A stretch of 39,634 nt of DNA from an uncultured Fidelibacterota bacterium (GTDB lineage: Bacteria > Fidelibacterota > Marinisomatia > Marinisomatales > TCS55), in assembly GCA_913041075.1 (NCBI GenBank), contig CAJWGZ010000002.1, positions 1-39,634 of the forward strand, given 5' to 3'. The notes under the pieces were generated by a model, which saw only the letters and a program-made list of their open reading frames with translations, was not told the DNA's origin and made no database searches. The position numbers and the translations under genes were made by a program. The stretch's first letter is position 1. Each line of letters begins with the position of its first letter. Below, piece by piece: positions 9,772-19,080 of the stretch.

Positions 9772-10743
9772 TCAGTAGTTCCTGTTTTTGATAAAGTTTG
9801 TGAATGCTACCAACTCTTCTCGGCCTGGATCCGGTATAACAACTAGATCACTAACAGCATTATTGAAATATTCTTCCGCCATAGCTGTTGTTTCTGCATA
9901 GACACCTGAATCCTTAAAGAAAGTTCGCATTCCGGTCAGTTTTTCATCGATCGGCTGTCCCTCTGAACGCTGACAGAATTCAGACCATTGCTCTTGGGCC
10001 ATTTTTCGAGCCATTAATGTTAGGGCAGTTTGCTTCTGGGCGATTACATCACTACCCAAACTCTTACCCATTTCATCGGCATCACTGAAAATCTCTAGTA
10101 TATCATCCTGAATCTGAAAGCCTTTGCCAATATCATAACCAAACTTCCGTAGTTGACTGCATACCCCCTCATCCTGGTTGGCCAGTAACGCCGGTATTTC
10201 CACACATAAACTGAGCATAGCACCAGTTTTTTTCTCTGTCATATGCAGATAATCATTCAGTGTTATGGTTTGATTTTCTTCATATTCCTTATCATATGCT
10301 TGGCCAACACAGACGGCCAACGCCCCATCATTAAATACAGCACCAACACGCTGTGTGTTATTGCGCACCCTGCTAATGGCTCGGTGGGCCTCAATAAATA
10401 GTCCGTCACCAGCTAGGATAGCAGTTGCATTATCCCATTTATTTTGAACGGTTGGCTGGCCATGGCGCAACAGATCATCATCCATAATATCATCATGCAC
10501 CAGGGTAAAATTGTGCAGCAGTTCCACCGCCAGGGCGGCATGGCGCAGGTCATCTTCATCCACTCCGAAGGCTTGACCCGTTAACGTTAATAAAACCGGC
10601 CGTAATCGTTTTGCGTTTCCGGCAAGTACATACCGCAGTGGGTCGTACAAATATTCTGGTTGCTGGGGAAAAGGATAATTCTTGAGTTGCCCATCCAGTC
10701 TTTTTTGCAATTCAGCAATTTTTTGCAAAAAGTCGTCAGTCAC
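9772..10743 (-). CDS. Polyprenyl (farnesyl/geranylgeranyl-type) diphosphate synthase; likely GTG start at 10743 overlapping the upstream stop
   Basis: LVHDDIMDDDLLRHGQPT (first Asp-rich motif) and QIQDDILEIFSD (second). Confidence 0.88.
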   Translation of the reverse strand: MTDDFLQKIAELQKRLDGQLKNYPFPQQPEYLYDPLRYVLAGNAKRLRPVLLTLTGQAFGVDEDDLRHAALAVELLHNFTLVHDDIMDDDLLRHGQPTVQNKWDNATAILAGDGLFIEAHRAISRVRNNTQRVGAVFNDGALAVCVGQAYDKEYEENQTITLNDYLHMTEKKTGAMLSLCVEIPALLANQDEGVCSQLRKFGYDIGKGFQIQDDILEIFSDADEMGKSLGSDVIAQKQTALTLMARKMAQEQWSEFCQRSEGQPIDEKLTGMRTFFKDSGVYAETTAMAEEYFNNAVSDLVVIPDPGREELVAFTNFIKNRNY

Positions 10744-12103
10744 CAACCTCGATCTCCACCGAACCAATTGATTGTAGTTTGGTAAGAACCAAATCTTTGA
10801 TCTCTTCCATGCGATCCTGTGAATTGGCTTCGAAGCGACACACGATTACCGGCTGAGTATTGGAAGATCGAACCAGGCCCCAACCATCCCCAAATTTGAT
10901 GCGCACGCCATCTACGGTGATGCAGTCATAGTTGGCTGTAAAATATTCTGCAGCTTCTTTGGCAATACGAAATTTTTCCTCATCAGACTCACAAGCCATG
11001 CGCATTTCGGGGGTAGAATGATATACCGGCAATTCTGCTTTCAATTCGGAAAGTTTTCGGTTTCCACGTGATAAAGTCTGGACAATTCGTGCCGCCACAT
11101 ATATTCCATCATCATACCCAAAGTAATCATCTGCAAAAAAAATATGACCGCTCATTTCGCCGCCCAGTTTACAGCCCAACTCGTGCATCTTTTGTTTGAT
11201 CAGGGAATGCCCTGTCTTCCACATCACTGGCTTTCCACCGTATTTCACAATCATATCTTCCAGGGCCTGGGAACACTTCACGTCAAAAAGAATCTCTTCG
11301 CCGTCTGCTATCAACTCGGGTAAGAATAGGGCCATTAGTTGATCGGCCCAGACCACATCACCGGTCTCATCCACCACACCGACCCGGTCCGCGTCCCCAT
11401 CAAAGGCAACGCCAATATCATAATCACCGGATTGAATGGTCTGTATGAGATCAGCTAGGTTTTTTTCCACTGTTGGGTCCGGGTGATGATTAGGGAACGT
11501 ACCATCCGGTTCGCAGAAAAGTTCAGTGAGTTCTATGCCCAGATCCTTGAATATTTCCGGCGCATTAAGCGACCCCGCTGCATTCCCGCAATCCATCACT
11601 ACTTTCATCGGCCTGGCAATATTGATCTTTTCGATTATCATGGCTTTATAATCGGCTCGTATGTCATGCTTAATCTCACTGCCTGTACCTATCTCAAAAT
11701 CATTATCTTCAATATACTTGCGCAGGGTCTGGATACTATCGCCATAAACCGCCTTGCGATCCATTGACATCTTAAAACCATTGAATTCCGGTGGATTATG
11801 ACTGCCCGTTATCTGCACCGCACCACCTACCCCCAACTTGAACATACTGTAATAATTGGTTGGGGTCGGTAAAAGCCCCAGGTTGATTACATCGATTCCC
11901 GTTGATAATACACCTTCTTTGAATTGTACCATGAGATCCGGTGTGGTGAGTCGTATGTCACCGCTCAAGGCTATTTCCCTAAAACCATTTCGTTTGACAA
12001 ACGTGCCAAAAGCCTGCCCCAATAAGGTCACCACATGGGGTGGAAAATCGTCTACTACCTTGCCCCGAATGTCATATTCTCGAAATATATACTTATTGAC
12101 CAT
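10736..12103 (-). CDS. Phosphomannomutase/phosphoglucomutase
   Basis: IFREYDIRGKV, TGSHNPPEFNGFK phosphoserine loop, AFDGDADRVGVVDE metal loop, RSSNTQPV. Confidence 0.93.
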   Translation of the reverse strand: MVNKYIFREYDIRGKVVDDFPPHVVTLLGQAFGTFVKRNGFREIALSGDIRLTTPDLMVQFKEGVLSTGIDVINLGLLPTPTNYYSMFKLGVGGAVQITGSHNPPEFNGFKMSMDRKAVYGDSIQTLRKYIEDNDFEIGTGSEIKHDIRADYKAMIIEKINIARPMKVVMDCGNAAGSLNAPEIFKDLGIELTELFCEPDGTFPNHHPDPTVEKNLADLIQTIQSGDYDIGVAFDGDADRVGVVDETGDVVWADQLMALFLPELIADGEEILFDVKCSQALEDMIVKYGGKPVMWKTGHSLIKQKMHELGCKLGGEMSGHIFFADDYFGYDDGIYVAARIVQTLSRGNRKLSELKAELPVYHSTPEMRMACESDEEKFRIAKEAAEYFTANYDCITVDGVRIKFGDGWGLVRSSNTQPVIVCRFEANSQDRMEEIKDLVLTKLQSIGSVEIEVGD

Positions 12104-12219
12104 CGAATCCTTTATAATGACTCAAATAATTGAAAACTACTGGTGAGTTTACGGAAAACATTTGCTTGAAAAAATAAAGATGGTTTTTATTACGCAGTAT
12201 TACCGTTAGTTTTTATATC

Positions 12220-12786
12220 ATGAGGCTGGAACCAATCGATTATTTTTTCTGTTTCGGCGACTATTTTGTAGCTATATCCTTGGTCATTCTGTTTTTCAGG
12301 GCCTGGAAGAATAATATCCTGCCCAGATATTTAATCAAGGCTTTTATGATCGGCTGCTTGATTGGTTCCACCTGGGAATTCACCTTTCATTTTCTGGGTG
12401 ATGAATTCGCCTATGCGGTAAAGCAATGGCCCCTGGGATTATCCGGTTGGCCTAAGAAACTAAGTCACTCTATTTGGGACGGCGGCTTATTTATGTTTGG
12501 TATTTGGTTATGTTTTAAATATCTGCCCCTACCCCTGTTTACTCGCTTTAGCTGGCGCGAACTGGGTATTATGGAAGCCTGGGGTATCTTTCAGGAACTA
12601 CTGGTAGAATACTTATTCAATGGCCGGGTCTGGGTCTACAATGAACTGTCCTGGAATCCGGTCATTATTCCACCGTTACCCGGATCAGCAACAACTGTGG
12701 GCTATACGTTGATCCCCCAGGCTGTCTGGGTAGTAGCACCGGTGCTATTTTATTTGATCTTGCTGCGCTTGCCTAAAGATCAATAG
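12220..12786 (+). CDS. Hypothetical integral membrane protein
   Basis: 188 aa, several hydrophobic segments; no family recognised. Confidence 0.75.
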   Translation: MRLEPIDYFFCFGDYFVAISLVILFFRAWKNNILPRYLIKAFMIGCLIGSTWEFTFHFLGDEFAYAVKQWPLGLSGWPKKLSHSIWDGGLFMFGIWLCFKYLPLPLFTRFSWRELGIMEAWGIFQELLVEYLFNGRVWVYNELSWNPVIIPPLPGSATTVGYTLIPQAVWVVAPVLFYLILLRLPKDQ

Positions 12787-12857
12787 GGATAATTTTCCGG
12801 AAAATAGAACAGCTTATTTCAGAAGCACCATTTTCTTAGATGGTATAAACGCATCAA

Positions 12858-12873
12858 TGTGATATCAATCACA
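12858..12873. promoter_or_regulatory. CRP/FNR-family operator-like palindrome TGTGATATCAATCACA
   Basis: Perfect inverted repeat TGTGAT-N4-ATCACA; TTGACT -35-like hexamer at 12895..12900 downstream. Confidence 0.6.
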
Positions 12874-12949
12874 CGTAAACAGTATACATGATTTTTGACT
12901 ATATTCTGCTTCTTAAATAATTCTACTAGTTCAATTAAATGGGGTACGT

Positions 12950-14380
12950 ATGAAAACGGGAATCGAATCATGGTATAAAACTTTTAGTAAAGTATTTACT
13001 GTCAGTATCTGTTTGATCATTTTGTCAGGCTGCAGCAGCCGACATAATAACCATATGAAAGATTATGTCTATAAAGCAGATCCTGCTTTTCGCTATGAAA
13101 TTGAAGAAACATACAAGGCCGATGGCTGGACAGAATACCGGGTCAAAATGGTTTCCGGAACATGGCTTACCAAACAGGAAGTAAACCATACCGAGTGGTG
13201 GCATTGGGTTACCATAGTCGTGCCCGATGAAGTGGCGGAAACCGAAGCGCTGGTGATCATTGGTGGCGGATCAACCAGAGATAAGGAACCAGAGGCTGCA
13301 AATGAATTACTGATCCAGGCAGCGGTAGGAACCAAGTCTATTGTAGCCGAGATCAGCAACATTCCCTTCCAGCCGCTCAATTATGTTGGCGATGAAAAGG
13401 ATGACCGGACCGAGGACGATATTATTGCCTATGGCTGGCGGAAATATATGGAAGGTGGCGCTAAAGATGAGGACGTTGAGTGGCTGGCGCGACTGCCCAT
13501 GACCAGGGCTGTAGTCCGGGCCATGGATGTGATTCAGGAAATCGGTGCCGATATCAGTAAACCGGTTGATGGTTTTGTTGTGGCCGGTGCTTCAAAACGA
13601 GGCTGGACGACCTGGACAACAGCCGTTGTTGATGACCGGGTTATTGCTATTGTGCCTGTTGTCATCGATATGCTTAATGTGGTGCCATCTTTTAATCATC
13701 ACTGGCGCTGCTATGGTGATTGGTCCCCAGCCATAAATGACTATATAAATGAGGGGATTATGCCTTGGACAGGTTCGAAAGAATATGCACGATTAATGGA
13801 ACTGGTCGAACCCTATTCATTCATTGATCAGTTAACCCTACCAAAATTTCTGATAAATGCCACTGGTGATGAATTTTTTGTTACTGATTCCTGGCAATTT
13901 TACTGGGATGACCTGGTGGGTGATAAATACATCCAGTATGTACCGAATGCAAACCATGGGCTAAATGGCACCTATAACTTGGGCAGCCTGGTGGCTTTCT
14001 ACAATGCGGTGATCACTGATAGTGCTATACCAAAATTTGATTGGTCTGTTAGCGCTGACAGCATTTACCTGGAAGTGTATTCAGCTGAAGATTATAAAGT
14101 CACAAAATGGGCAGCAGTGAACGAAAATGACCGGGACTTTCGTGTTCCTGTTATTGGCAAGGTTTGGGAAGCTACGGAAATCCCCCAAACATCAGATAAC
14201 CGCTACGCTGTACATTTTTCGGCACCGGAAAATGGCTACAAGGCCGGGTTGCTGGAAGTTGTATTTGACTCAGGTACGGAAGTGCCTTTCACGTTCACTA
14301 CTGGCACAGTTGTTACACCCGATGCATACCCATTTGGTCCGTTCACGCCTAACGAACCACAGGGAACACCGGCAAATTAA
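12950..14380 (+). CDS. PhoPQ-activated pathogenicity-related (PqaA-like) alpha/beta-hydrolase lipoprotein
   Basis: Lipobox LSGC; WWHWVTIVVPDEV, GGGSTRD, VAGASKRGWTTWTTAVVDDRV, NATGDEFF motifs of the PhoPQ_related family. Confidence 0.82.
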   Translation: MKTGIESWYKTFSKVFTVSICLIILSGCSSRHNNHMKDYVYKADPAFRYEIEETYKADGWTEYRVKMVSGTWLTKQEVNHTEWWHWVTIVVPDEVAETEALVIIGGGSTRDKEPEAANELLIQAAVGTKSIVAEISNIPFQPLNYVGDEKDDRTEDDIIAYGWRKYMEGGAKDEDVEWLARLPMTRAVVRAMDVIQEIGADISKPVDGFVVAGASKRGWTTWTTAVVDDRVIAIVPVVIDMLNVVPSFNHHWRCYGDWSPAINDYINEGIMPWTGSKEYARLMELVEPYSFIDQLTLPKFLINATGDEFFVTDSWQFYWDDLVGDKYIQYVPNANHGLNGTYNLGSLVAFYNAVITDSAIPKFDWSVSADSIYLEVYSAEDYKVTKWAAVNENDRDFRVPVIGKVWEATEIPQTSDNRYAVHFSAPENGYKAGLLEVVFDSGTEVPFTFTTGTVVTPDAYPFGPFTPNEPQGTPAN

Positions 14381-14571
14381 TCAAAAATTTTGGTCGCCGA
14401 TCCAAGGTTCGATTTTTTTTAAAGCTCACCGTCGACAAGCACAATAAATAAACAAAATTATTTGTGATTCCCCATCGTGAATTTTGACGAGTTGGATATT
14501 CTAATTAGTTCAGTGAACACTATCCACTTGAAATTTTCTCGTCGACAAATACCGTAAAATAACTTTTCTTC

Positions 14572-14600
14572 TTGAAGAACTATTCTTTGTAAAATATATT
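14572..14600 (+). promoter_or_regulatory. Candidate sigma70 promoter for nrdJ (TTGAAG-17-TATATT)
   Basis: -35 TTGAAG 14572..14577, spacer 17, -10 TATATT 14595..14600. Confidence 0.5.
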
Positions 14601-14694
14601 AATAGTTGCCAACCAAGCGATTAATCGCTTATTCACTTGCCAGCCGTAGTTTTTTAAAAATTGTAACCACCACATACCAATTAAGAGGACACAT

Positions 14695-17109
14695 ATGGCA
14701 GAAGCAATGGAATTTGATTTTTCGCTTCCTTCAAATAAGGGGAAGAAGTTCGATCCAGAACTTGTTGAAAAAGTTAAAAAAATCCAGCAAGAAGCTAATG
14801 GCAAAACCCAGACAGAGGACATTCCGGAAAACTACAGCATAGAAAACTATTATGCTGATGATGAACTCGGCGCTGACGTTTTAAAAAACAAGTACCTCGC
14901 ACCCTGGGAAAACCATCCCTGGGAAATTTGGAAACGGCAAGCTTCCGCTCTAGCCTCTGTTGAAAATAGTAAGAAACTGCAGGAAAAATGGGCAGCTAAA
15001 TTCTTTGCCGTACTGGAAGATTTCAAATTTGTACCCGGCGGAAGGATCATGCATGGCGCCGGTCGTGAAGATATTACAACCACGTTGAATAATTGCTATG
15101 TGATGGCCATAAAAGATGATGCCATCGATGAAATATACAAAACCGTAACTAGCGAAGCGTTGACCTATAAATACGGTGGCGGTTGCGGTCATGATCTTTC
15201 GGTCCTGCGACCTTCGGGCGAATCTATCAATGGTACCGGTGGTGAATCCTGCGGTCCTACTGGTTTTATGAACCTTTTTTCTGAGAATACCAATACCATC
15301 GCACAACACGGGCGGCGGGGTGCTAATATGCAGACCCTCCGTGTAGATCATCCCGACATTGAAAAATTTATTAGTATCAAGACTGGTGATATCAATATGG
15401 TCAAATATTCCAACATTTCGGTGCTCTTGACCCATGACTTTATGAAAGCAGTTGAAGATGATACGAACTTCGACCTCCACTGGAATGGTAAGACCTATAA
15501 AACTCTCCGGGCGCGTGACTTGTGGGAACAAATTATCACCAATGCTCACGCCAGCGCAGAGCCCGGTTTACTTTTCTGGGATACTATGAAGGATCACCAC
15601 AACGCTGAATATTGTAGCCCCCTGGTCTCAACCAATCCCTGCGCTGAACAACCATTGCCCGATGGTGGTTGTTGTAACCTGGGTGCAGTGAACCTGGAAC
15701 GATTTGTTGATGAAAGTAGCAATTTTATGATCGACGAATTCAAGGAAACAGTATCCGTCGCAACCCGCTTCCTTGATAATGTCGTAGATTATAATGTTGA
15801 CCGCCACGCGCTGGAAATACAGAAAGATAATGCCATAAATGACCGCAGGATCGGACTCGGAATACTGGGTTTGGGTGATATGTTATTGAAAATGGGCATT
15901 AAATATGATAGCGAAGACGCCCTTCAGACTACTGATCAGATCATGAAAATTTTTCGTGACACAGCTTATGAGACCAGTGTCGAACTTGCTCAGGAAAAGG
16001 GGCAGTACCCGAAGTTTGACTGGCCTGGTTTTAGTAAAAGCAAATTCGTAAAAAATTTACCCAAAGCCATGCGGGATAAGATCCGCAAAGGTGGTATCCG
16101 TAATTCAACGATCACAACTGTTGCTCCTACCGGTAGCGGTGCCATTGTTGCCGGAGTTACTTCAGGCGTGGAACCCATATTCGCTACTAGTTACACGCGA
16201 CGGGTGAAGAAGAATGATAGCTATGGTAAAGATTTTCGTGAATACAAGGTCTATCACCCCACAATCAAGAAACTTTTTGGTACTGATGAGCAGCTCCCGG
16301 ACCACGTAGTCACGGCGCATAATATCGATCCATTCTTTCGGGTTAACATGCAGGGTGTTATTCAAAAATATATTGATAGTTCTATTTCTTCCACAGTAAA
16401 CCTGGCTGAGGATATTACCGTAGAAACAGTAGCTGAAATTTACATGACTGCCTACAAATCCGGCTTAAAGGGTATTACCGTCTACAGAGAAGGATCAAGG
16501 GAAGGCATCCTAGTAACCAAGAAAGAGGAAGACGATAGTGATACTGTGACCGTCGCTAAGGCAAAAGAAGCTAACGCTTCGAAAGTAACACCCACCCCCC
16601 GGGGTCGTCCGATCATCACGAATGGTGTAACTAGGCGCATACGTACAGGGGAAGGTTCTCTATATATCACCATCAACGAAGATCAAGAAGGCTTATGTGA
16701 AGTATTCACTACCATTGGAAAGGCGGGCGGTAACGCTGCTGCACAATCAGAGGCAATAAGCCGTCTAATATCCTTAGCATTACGGTCTGGAGTTAATCCA
16801 AATTCAGTCGTACGCCAATTAAAAGGTATTTCTGGCCCTAACCCAACCTGGGAAGATGGACGTCTAATATTATCTACCCCAGATGCTATTGGAAAAGCAT
16901 TGGATGATTATCTACGGGAAAGAGAACAACAACGAAGTGCTAATGGAGACCTTAAAGAAGATCAAAAACCACTGATAACCATGGCACCAGCTGCCGTGGA
17001 AGTCGAAGTAGGTGTTTGTGAAGAAGGTAGTCCTTATAACTGCAGTAATATAGTCAATGAAAATGGCTGCATGGTTTGCCGACAGTGTGGTTGGTCTAAA
17101 TGCGACTAA
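14695..17109 (+). CDS. nrdJ: Vitamin B12-dependent (class II) ribonucleoside-diphosphate reductase
   Basis: 804 aa; NPCAEQPLPDGGCCNLGAVNL active-site motif; GGGCGHDLSVLRP; C-terminal CNCMVCRQCGWSKC-like zinc element; RBS agaggac. Confidence 0.93.
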   Translation: MAEAMEFDFSLPSNKGKKFDPELVEKVKKIQQEANGKTQTEDIPENYSIENYYADDELGADVLKNKYLAPWENHPWEIWKRQASALASVENSKKLQEKWAAKFFAVLEDFKFVPGGRIMHGAGREDITTTLNNCYVMAIKDDAIDEIYKTVTSEALTYKYGGGCGHDLSVLRPSGESINGTGGESCGPTGFMNLFSENTNTIAQHGRRGANMQTLRVDHPDIEKFISIKTGDINMVKYSNISVLLTHDFMKAVEDDTNFDLHWNGKTYKTLRARDLWEQIITNAHASAEPGLLFWDTMKDHHNAEYCSPLVSTNPCAEQPLPDGGCCNLGAVNLERFVDESSNFMIDEFKETVSVATRFLDNVVDYNVDRHALEIQKDNAINDRRIGLGILGLGDMLLKMGIKYDSEDALQTTDQIMKIFRDTAYETSVELAQEKGQYPKFDWPGFSKSKFVKNLPKAMRDKIRKGGIRNSTITTVAPTGSGAIVAGVTSGVEPIFATSYTRRVKKNDSYGKDFREYKVYHPTIKKLFGTDEQLPDHVVTAHNIDPFFRVNMQGVIQKYIDSSISSTVNLAEDITVETVAEIYMTAYKSGLKGITVYREGSREGILVTKKEEDDSDTVTVAKAKEANASKVTPTPRGRPIITNGVTRRIRTGEGSLYITINEDQEGLCEVFTTIGKAGGNAAAQSEAISRLISLALRSGVNPNSVVRQLKGISGPNPTWEDGRLILSTPDAIGKALDDYLREREQQRSANGDLKEDQKPLITMAPAAVEVEVGVCEEGSPYNCSNIVNENGCMVCRQCGWSKCD

Positions 17110-17132
17110 ATCATATTAAGTAATTCTGTTAT

Positions 17133-17162
17133 AAAAAAGCCCCTTTCGAAAGGGGCTTTTTT
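17133..17162. terminator. Bidirectional intrinsic terminator between nrdJ and frr
   Basis: Perfect inverted repeat AAAAAAGCCCCTTTCGAAAGGGGCTTTTTT, convergent genes. Confidence 0.93.
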
Positions 17163-17183
17163 ATTAGAATAACCTTCGGTCGA

Positions 17184-17741
17184 CTAAACTTCCATTAATT
17201 CTTTTTCTTTGTTTTCCATCATATCACTCAGCGTTTTTATATGCCCATCTGTAATATCCTGAATTTTTGTTTCAGAGCGTTTAATCTCATCTTCAGATAA
17301 ATGATCATCCTTTTGTAAATCTCTGATATGGTGTATAGCATCGCGGCGTACATTTCTCACTGCGATCCTACCTTCTTCTGTTAATTGATGGACATATTTT
17401 GTTAGGTCTCTGCGCCGTTCTTCAGATAATGGTGGAATCGGAATATGTATCACCTCACCGTTATTATTCGGGGTTAACCCGAGATTGCTTTCCATGATTA
17501 CTTTTTCGATATCGGGCATCACTGATTTGTCAAATGGGTGTATCGTAATCAGCCGCGGCTCAGGGACTGAAATTGTAGAAAGCTGGTTTAGTGGCGTTAA
17601 AGTATCATAATATGATATTCGAAGCGTTTCTACCAATTCAGGATTAGCTCTTCCTGTTCGAACTTTATTTATTTCCATTCTGGTATGGATGACTGCTTGA
17701 TCCATACGGTGAACCGCATCGTCTATTATATCCTTGATCAT
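17184..17741 (-). CDS. frr: Ribosome recycling factor
   Basis: VRTGRANPELVETLRISYY; canonical position after pyrH. Confidence 0.96.
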   Translation of the reverse strand: MIKDIIDDAVHRMDQAVIHTRMEINKVRTGRANPELVETLRISYYDTLTPLNQLSTISVPEPRLITIHPFDKSVMPDIEKVIMESNLGLTPNNNGEVIHIPIPPLSEERRRDLTKYVHQLTEEGRIAVRNVRRDAIHHIRDLQKDDHLSEDEIKRSETKIQDITDGHIKTLSDMMENKEKELMEV

Positions 17742-17745
17742 GGGT

Positions 17746-18462
17746 TTAGTCCCCCACTAAAGTTCCAATCGGTTCACCGAGAATTAACTTTTTCAGATCC
17801 CCGTTGCGATTGATATTAAATACTTTGATTGGCAATGAATTCTCCTTGCACAGTGATATAGCTGTCATGTCCATAATCCGCAGTTCTTTCTGTATTGCCT
17901 CTTTGTACGAAACCCGATCATATTTGATCGCATCAGAATGTACTACTGGGTCTTTATCATATACACCATCAACTTTTGTACCTTTGATCAATACTTCCGC
18001 ACCCAATTCAGTTGCCCGCAATGCCGCAGCTGTATCAGTGGTGAAGTACGGGTTTCCCGTGCCACCAGCTACTACTACAATCCGACCCTTTTCCAAATGT
18101 CTGATAGCCCGGCGGCGAATATAGGGTTCAGCTATTTGTGCCACGGTAATTGCAGATAATGTTCGGGTTACAGTTCCTAAATTCTCTAGAGCATCCTGTA
18201 CACAGATTGCATTCATAATCGTTGCCAGCATACCAAGATAATCACCCGTGACGCGCTGCATGCCCTTCGCCGCAGCTTGCATACCTCTAAATATATTCCC
18301 TGCCCCAATAACCAGGCCAATATCAATACCCAAATCGTGAATTGATTTTACTTCTACAGCCAGCTGTGTGGCTTTTGCGGGATCAATCCCAAAACCTTCT
18401 TCACCAGCCAGCACTTCTCCCGATAATTTGAGAAGAACCCGCTGGTAAGCCGTTTCAGGCAT
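17746..18462 (-). CDS. pyrH: Uridylate kinase
   Basis: [41 protein letters not shown]. Confidence 0.96.
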   Translation of the reverse strand: MPETAYQRVLLKLSGEVLAGEEGFGIDPAKATQLAVEVKSIHDLGIDIGLVIGAGNIFRGMQAAAKGMQRVTGDYLGMLATIMNAICVQDALENLGTVTRTLSAITVAQIAEPYIRRRAIRHLEKGRIVVVAGGTGNPYFTTDTAAALRATELGAEVLIKGTKVDGVYDKDPVVHSDAIKYDRVSYKEAIQKELRIMDMTAISLCKENSLPIKVFNINRNGDLKKLILGEPIGTLVGD

Positions 18463-18468
18463 TAGGAA

Positions 18469-19080
18469 TTATTGTTGGCCGTTATTGGACTCGCCAACTG
18501 CGTAACGGATATAACGTCCAACAGAAATATTCTCACCCAGAGTGGCAATAGATTCTGTGATAAGATCCTTTACTATTTTGTCTGGATCTTTAATGAAGGG
18601 TTGTTCAAGTAAACAAATTTCTTGGAAATATTTATCCATTTTACCGGTAACAATTTTTTCAATCATTTTATCCGGTTTTTTCGAATTTTTTGCCTGTTCA
18701 GTATAGATATCTTGCTCAGATTTTACCAATTCTTCAGGCACTTGTTCACGACTAACAGATACGGGGTTTGTTGCCGCAATTTGAATAGCCAGATTATGAA
18801 CCAATTCCTTAAACCCGTCCGTTTTTGCCACAAAATCTGTCTCACAGTTCACTTCCACAAGAACGCCCAGCCTTCCACCATGGTGTATATAGGAATAAAC
18901 CAACCCATCTTGCGCAGAACGTATACCTTTCTTCTCTGCCTTGGTCACACCTGCTTTCCGTAATGCTTCGACTGCCTTTACAAGATCGCCATCAGTCTCC
19001 ACCAAGGCTCGCTTACAGTCCATCATTCCTGCTCCTGTTTTATCTCGTAATTCTTTTACAATCTTAGCATCAATACTCAT
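18469..19080 (-). CDS. tsf: Elongation factor Ts (short form, 203 aa)
   Basis: VKELRDKTGAGMMDCKRAL; VEVNCETDFVAKTDGF. Confidence 0.95.
   Translation of the reverse strand: MSIDAKIVKELRDKTGAGMMDCKRALVETDGDLVKAVEALRKAGVTKAEKKGIRSAQDGLVYSYIHHGGRLGVLVEVNCETDFVAKTDGFKELVHNLAIQIAATNPVSVSREQVPEELVKSEQDIYTEQAKNSKKPDKMIEKIVTGKMDKYFQEICLLEQPFIKDPDKIVKDLITESIATLGENISVGRYIRYAVGESNNGQQ

Noticed and set aside
14381-14694. Cobalamin riboswitch upstream of nrdJ
   Set aside because: I could not see a B12-box-like element by eye; a covariance search is needed to be certain.
15049-15549. Minus-strand 199-aa ORF (14950..15549) inside nrdJ
   Set aside because: Antisense to conserved nrdJ sequence; the open frame is most likely a by-product of codon bias.
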